In this document: positions 60,549-64,000 of the stretch, one piece after another | How the letters are laid out: every line of letters begins with the position of its first letter | Numbering within the stretch: the first letter of the stretch is position 1 | Source: Neocallimastix lanati (nom. inval.) | Lineage: Eukaryota; Neocallimastigomycota; Neocallimastigomycetes; Neocallimastigales; Neocallimastigaceae | Reading direction: 5' to 3' | Assembly (NCBI GenBank): GCA_016946835.1 | Contig: JACVTC010000153.1 | Span: 86,001 to 150,000, forward strand | DNA length: 64,000 nucleotides | The notes under the pieces: model-generated | The model's input: only the letters and a program-made list of their open reading frames with translations | Told to the model about the DNA's origin: nothing | The model's database searches: none | Position numbers and translations under genes: made by a program

Positions 60549-61834
60549 AAGCATATGATTATTATAATCATTTTTTTTTTTTTTCATATATAAATTATTA
60601 GAAAAGCACAATTAAACTAAAATAAATGATATTTTTAGTTTAAAAATATTCATATGAAAAGGTTACTTTTTTTTTCTTTTTATTTCTCTCTCTTGTTTTA
60701 TTATAATAGTTTGGAAATTTTTATCATATAATTAATTAGATATCTACATTATTTTATATTTTATTCGTAAATTTTAATTTTTTTTTTTTTTTTTATAATT
60801 TATTTATTAATTTTACTTTTATTTCGTTATTATTAATAAAGTTATAATTATAAATATGTCTTATACTTATTTTTATTATTTAAAATAATTTAAAATATTT
60901 TTATTAATTTAAATTTATTACTTTATAGTTATAAATAATAATTATTTATTTTTGAAAACTAAATATTAAAGAATGAATTAACATGAATTAACGGGAATTG
61001 AATGATAATAAATTTTGACAATATTTAACAATATAAATATATCAAAAGAATTAAAAAGTTTATATATTATTATTAACTATTTTTTTTTTTTTTTTTTTAG
61101 AAAAAGAATGGATAAAAAATTTAAGGATAAAATTATAGTAAAGTTATAATATATTTTATATTTTTTCTTAATTCTATATAAATTATAAATAATAATAAAA
61201 TAATTTTTAAAGACATTTTTAATACAAAATATATATTTTCATATAAATATATTTTATGTATAATATTTATATATATTATATATCATAGTTAAAAAGTATA
61301 GATATTTAAAATATATATATATATTGTTAAGAATAAAGTTTATTATATTAGAATTAAATGTTTTTATAATTATCTGCTATTATTTCGTTAAAATATATTA
61401 TAAATGTTATAATAAAAAAAAAAAAAAAAAAAAAGAATATTTATATAGTTTATAAAAAAGATTTTGAATCTATTATGAAAAATTTAAATAATTTATTATA
61501 CTAATGAATAAATTATTATATATATATTATTAATGATTTATTATATAAATATATATATATTTTTTTTATTTAAAATTTTTTAGTTCCAAAAGTTTATATC
61601 TCAATTTTTTGAAATAAGATTCATTTTTATTTTTTATATTTATCATCCATTATAAATTATTAACAATAATTACAATAAAATATATTATATAGTAATTATT
61701 CTTGTTATTATTTAATAATTTATAATTAATATAATTATTAATTTTCATTTAAAAATTTATTCTTTCTTATTTCCATAGTAGATATTATAATAAAATAAAA
61801 ATTAATATAAAACAAATATATATTTTAACTAATA
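60549..61834. other. AT-rich spacer
   Basis: No gene is visible. A T run lies near 61080-61099 and an A run near 61412-61433. Confidence 0.5.
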
Positions 61835-62105
61835 AAATCCTTCAGTCTCTCCCTTAAACCTATCTGATTCTCATTGGATTTTTCGCCATACCGTTTTGGC
61901 TTCTTCGCAGACCTCTCTCTAAGCAAGGTTAATATGAAAGACATTTGCCATACACCGCTTTATACGAGAGACTTCTTATTCTTTTCAGTGAACCATCTGA
62001 ACCATCATCGAGGAAGGAACAACTAAACTAATTCTCTCATAGATCAAGAAGCCTTATATATGTTAAGTACTGAACACCAAGAATAAAAACTGGATAGACA
62101 TAAAT
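61835..62105 (-). pseudogene. Small composition island with coding-like fragments
   Basis: About 270 bp of more balanced composition inside AT-rich spacer. On the minus strand one frame reads MANVFHINLA-stop-REVCEEAKTVWRKIQ-stop-ESDRFKGETEGF (about 61960-61840), suggestive of a helical protein piece broken by two stops. The family is unrecognised. It may be a relic of a mobile element or gene. Confidence 0.3.
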
Positions 62106-62785
62106 AAAAACTAAAAGAATTATTGATAATAAGTTTTAGAAAAATAATATGTGTATTTCTACTGTGACTATAATTTTTTTTTATATATTTTTATAAAAGA
62201 TTTAAATGAAGATTGGTTAGAATATTAAAATATATCATTTGAACTGGACCAATTAATAATAAGTAATATTAACTATATCATTTTCAAGGATAATTTATAT
62301 ATATATTTTTTTGTATTTGACAAAATTTCAATGTTTTGTCAGTTGTCTATTTATTAAATTTTTTTTATAATACATGATATTTATACATATAAAATACATT
62401 TAATGGATCATACATATTTCAATACATTCAATAGAAATTATCATATTAATTATAGAAATGAGGTTCATAGAAAATAAAAAATTTTAAATAATTTTTAAAA
62501 CTAAACTATTTATATCATAAACTATATAAATTATATATTATTATATATCCTATATATTTGTAATTGACCATTTAATATTTAAAATTGGATTAAAAATTAT
62601 AATAAAATAATAGTATTAAAATATTAATTAAATTGTATACTGAAAGTACTAATTATCTAACATTACCCTTAAACAAAGTATTATAAATCTTCATTTACTA
62701 AGAAAATTTACTATTTTTAATATTTTTATATCTTTCGTTGATCTACTAAATAATTTTTTTTATTTAATCCGTAGTAGTATAACCT
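62106..62785. other. AT-rich spacer
   Basis: No gene is seen. Confidence 0.5.
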
Positions 62786-62789
62786 AAAT

Positions 62790-63260
62790 TTTCCTCAGCT
62801 AATGAATCAGATTCGAATTCTAAATTTTTATGGTACTTTGAAATTACGATTCAAATTCGTATTGATTTTTTATTAATATAGTGAATAGGTCAAATGGTGA
62901 TAATCATGTTAATATTAATAACTTTCTGAATGATGAACGTGTAAATATATATGTGACGTGGAACCGATTATATATACTTCCTTCTTGGTAGAAGAGATGC
63001 AAGGCATTATTGATTTAAATTATAAAAAAGGGATGGGGGATGTTTTGTTTAATAATCAAATCATTATTGGTAGTTGTTCCAAAAACTCCATTCTTAGTAT
63101 AATCTGCGGGCTCTCTTTACAGAAATTATGCCTTGGAGTATAGTGTACTTGACATAGATTGCTATTTGGATGGTATAAGCGCAAACTAAGCAGGAGCGTC
63201 AACACTGAAAATGCAGTAAAGACAGGCCAGCAGGGTCAATACTTCTGAAGGAGAAGACCA
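62790..63260 (+). mobile_element. LINE C-terminal fragment
   Basis: The plus strand carries the Asn-rich linker (ggtcaaatggtgataatcatg), VNIYVTWNRLY at about 62941-62973, then cttcttggtagaagagatgc and the block reading PKTPFLV with a stop. It ends with an AGASTLK-type peptide, QASRVNTSEGEDHNFF near 63220-63262. Several frameshifts are present. It is homologous to 26480-26841, and it shows the undisturbed version of the site hit by the nested LINE at 50.7 kb. Confidence 0.8.
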
Positions 63261-63462
63261 TAATTTCTTTCACACTGTCAATTCAAAAACTCTACTCTGT
63301 AGGTGAGGTTCGTTACATATGAACTTTTTTCTGAATTTTTTTTAATTTACTTTATTATTTTGAATATTACTTTTTTATTTCATATTACTATTTAATATAT
63401 TATTATGTTCAAATTTAACAAATAATATTTATTTTTTTTTTTTTTTTTTTATTATTAAATAT

Positions 63463-63508
<46 letters not shown>

Positions 63509-63799
63509 TAAAAAATATTCATGTAATAAATAAATGATTAAATAAATGAAGTTAATGTTCGCAATAATTGCGGTTATAAAAAAAATATTTATATTTTTAT
63601 TCATTTTATTTTCTGGACTGTTATAATCAACTTTCAAAAATATTGGAATTCTTCAAAATATTTTTAGTATTATTGACACTAATTTCAAAAATTAATCATC
63701 AAAATTGCTTATATTTAAATATTTTTGATAATTTTTATTAAAAGTGGAATCAAAATTCTTAAATAGATAAATTATCTTTGATAATCTTCTGGATATAAT

Positions 63800-63837
<38 letters not shown>

Positions 63838-64000
63838 GTTGATTTCATTCAAATTCCAAATGTTGATTGTTATAATTATTACCCTTCTAAAGTGATTAAT
63901 TACCTATTTCACATAAGTTTATTTCCTGAATATTATTTTCAGTTTCAATGAAGTTTTTTTTTTTATTTCAACTTTATTACTTTCACTATCTGAGTCACTA
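63261..64000. other. AT-rich end of the window
   Basis: T runs at about 63431-63449, 63466-63495 and 63803-63836. In the last 160 bases the minus strand reads SDSDSESNKVEI, then ETENNIQEINLCEIGN in a shifted frame. This may be the edge of a decayed Asn/Glu/Ser-rich gene running off the window, but the support is weak. Confidence 0.35.

Overview
The window is extremely AT-rich eukaryotic DNA. Long homopolymer runs, (TAA)n/(TTA)n arrays and pentanucleotide satellites separate a few compact genes with short GTAAGT...TAG introns. The composition, the Asn/Glu/Lys-rich proteins, the fungal-type cofilin and the abundant decayed LINEs fit an anaerobic gut fungus (Neocallimastigomycota). That assignment is inference. 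A social amoeba is the main alternative on composition, but the cofilin and the phospholipid enzyme look fungal. All three standard stop codons appear to be used.

Confident single-copy genes are few. A cofilin/ADF gene lies at 35651-36283 (minus, two exons). A CDP-alcohol phosphotransferase (choline/ethanolamine phosphotransferase) is complete at 52714-54072 (minus). A short two-exon cyclin-box gene lies at 20791-21510 (plus). An alpha/beta hydrolase at 6825-7811 (plus) is intact except for one in-frame TAA. Broken genes include a leucine-rich-repeat gene (8863-9809, minus) and a decayed Asp/Asn-rich reading region (5110-5660, plus).

The most striking structure is an inverted segmental duplication. 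The left arm (about 26.85-30.9 kb, plus) and the right arm (about 42.5-50.1 kb, minus) carry the same order: ankyrin-like pseudogene, (TTA)n array, hairpin-bearing spacer, an unrecognised Asn/Lys/Glu-rich gene, and a shared 3' flank. The gene has a conserved core in both arms. In the left arm it has one N-terminal unit and a short Glu-Asn tail (526 aa). In the right arm the N-terminal unit, including its own Met, is amplified to about 29 Cys/Asn/Ser-rich copies. The Glu-Asn tail is expanded there to about 420 residues, giving an open frame of 1707 aa preceded by two more repeat units and a nonsense codon. The 12-kb spacer between the arms holds LINE remnants, a 1.3-kb (TAAAA)n satellite and the cofilin gene.

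At least ten LINE remnants of related families are scattered through the window on both strands. They encode an APE-type endonuclease, reverse transcriptase, a CCHC-like knuckle and a family-specific C-terminus. All are broken. Two have clear target-site duplications (14 bp and 13 bp), and one of these is nested inside another LINE. Several are internally deleted, joining parts of the RT region to the C-terminal region.

The remaining long stretches (roughly 0-2.8, 10-20.7, 36.3-38.9 and 54.1-62.8 kb) are AT-rich spacer in which I see only simple repeats, tandem duplications, inverted repeats and two small islands of more balanced base composition.
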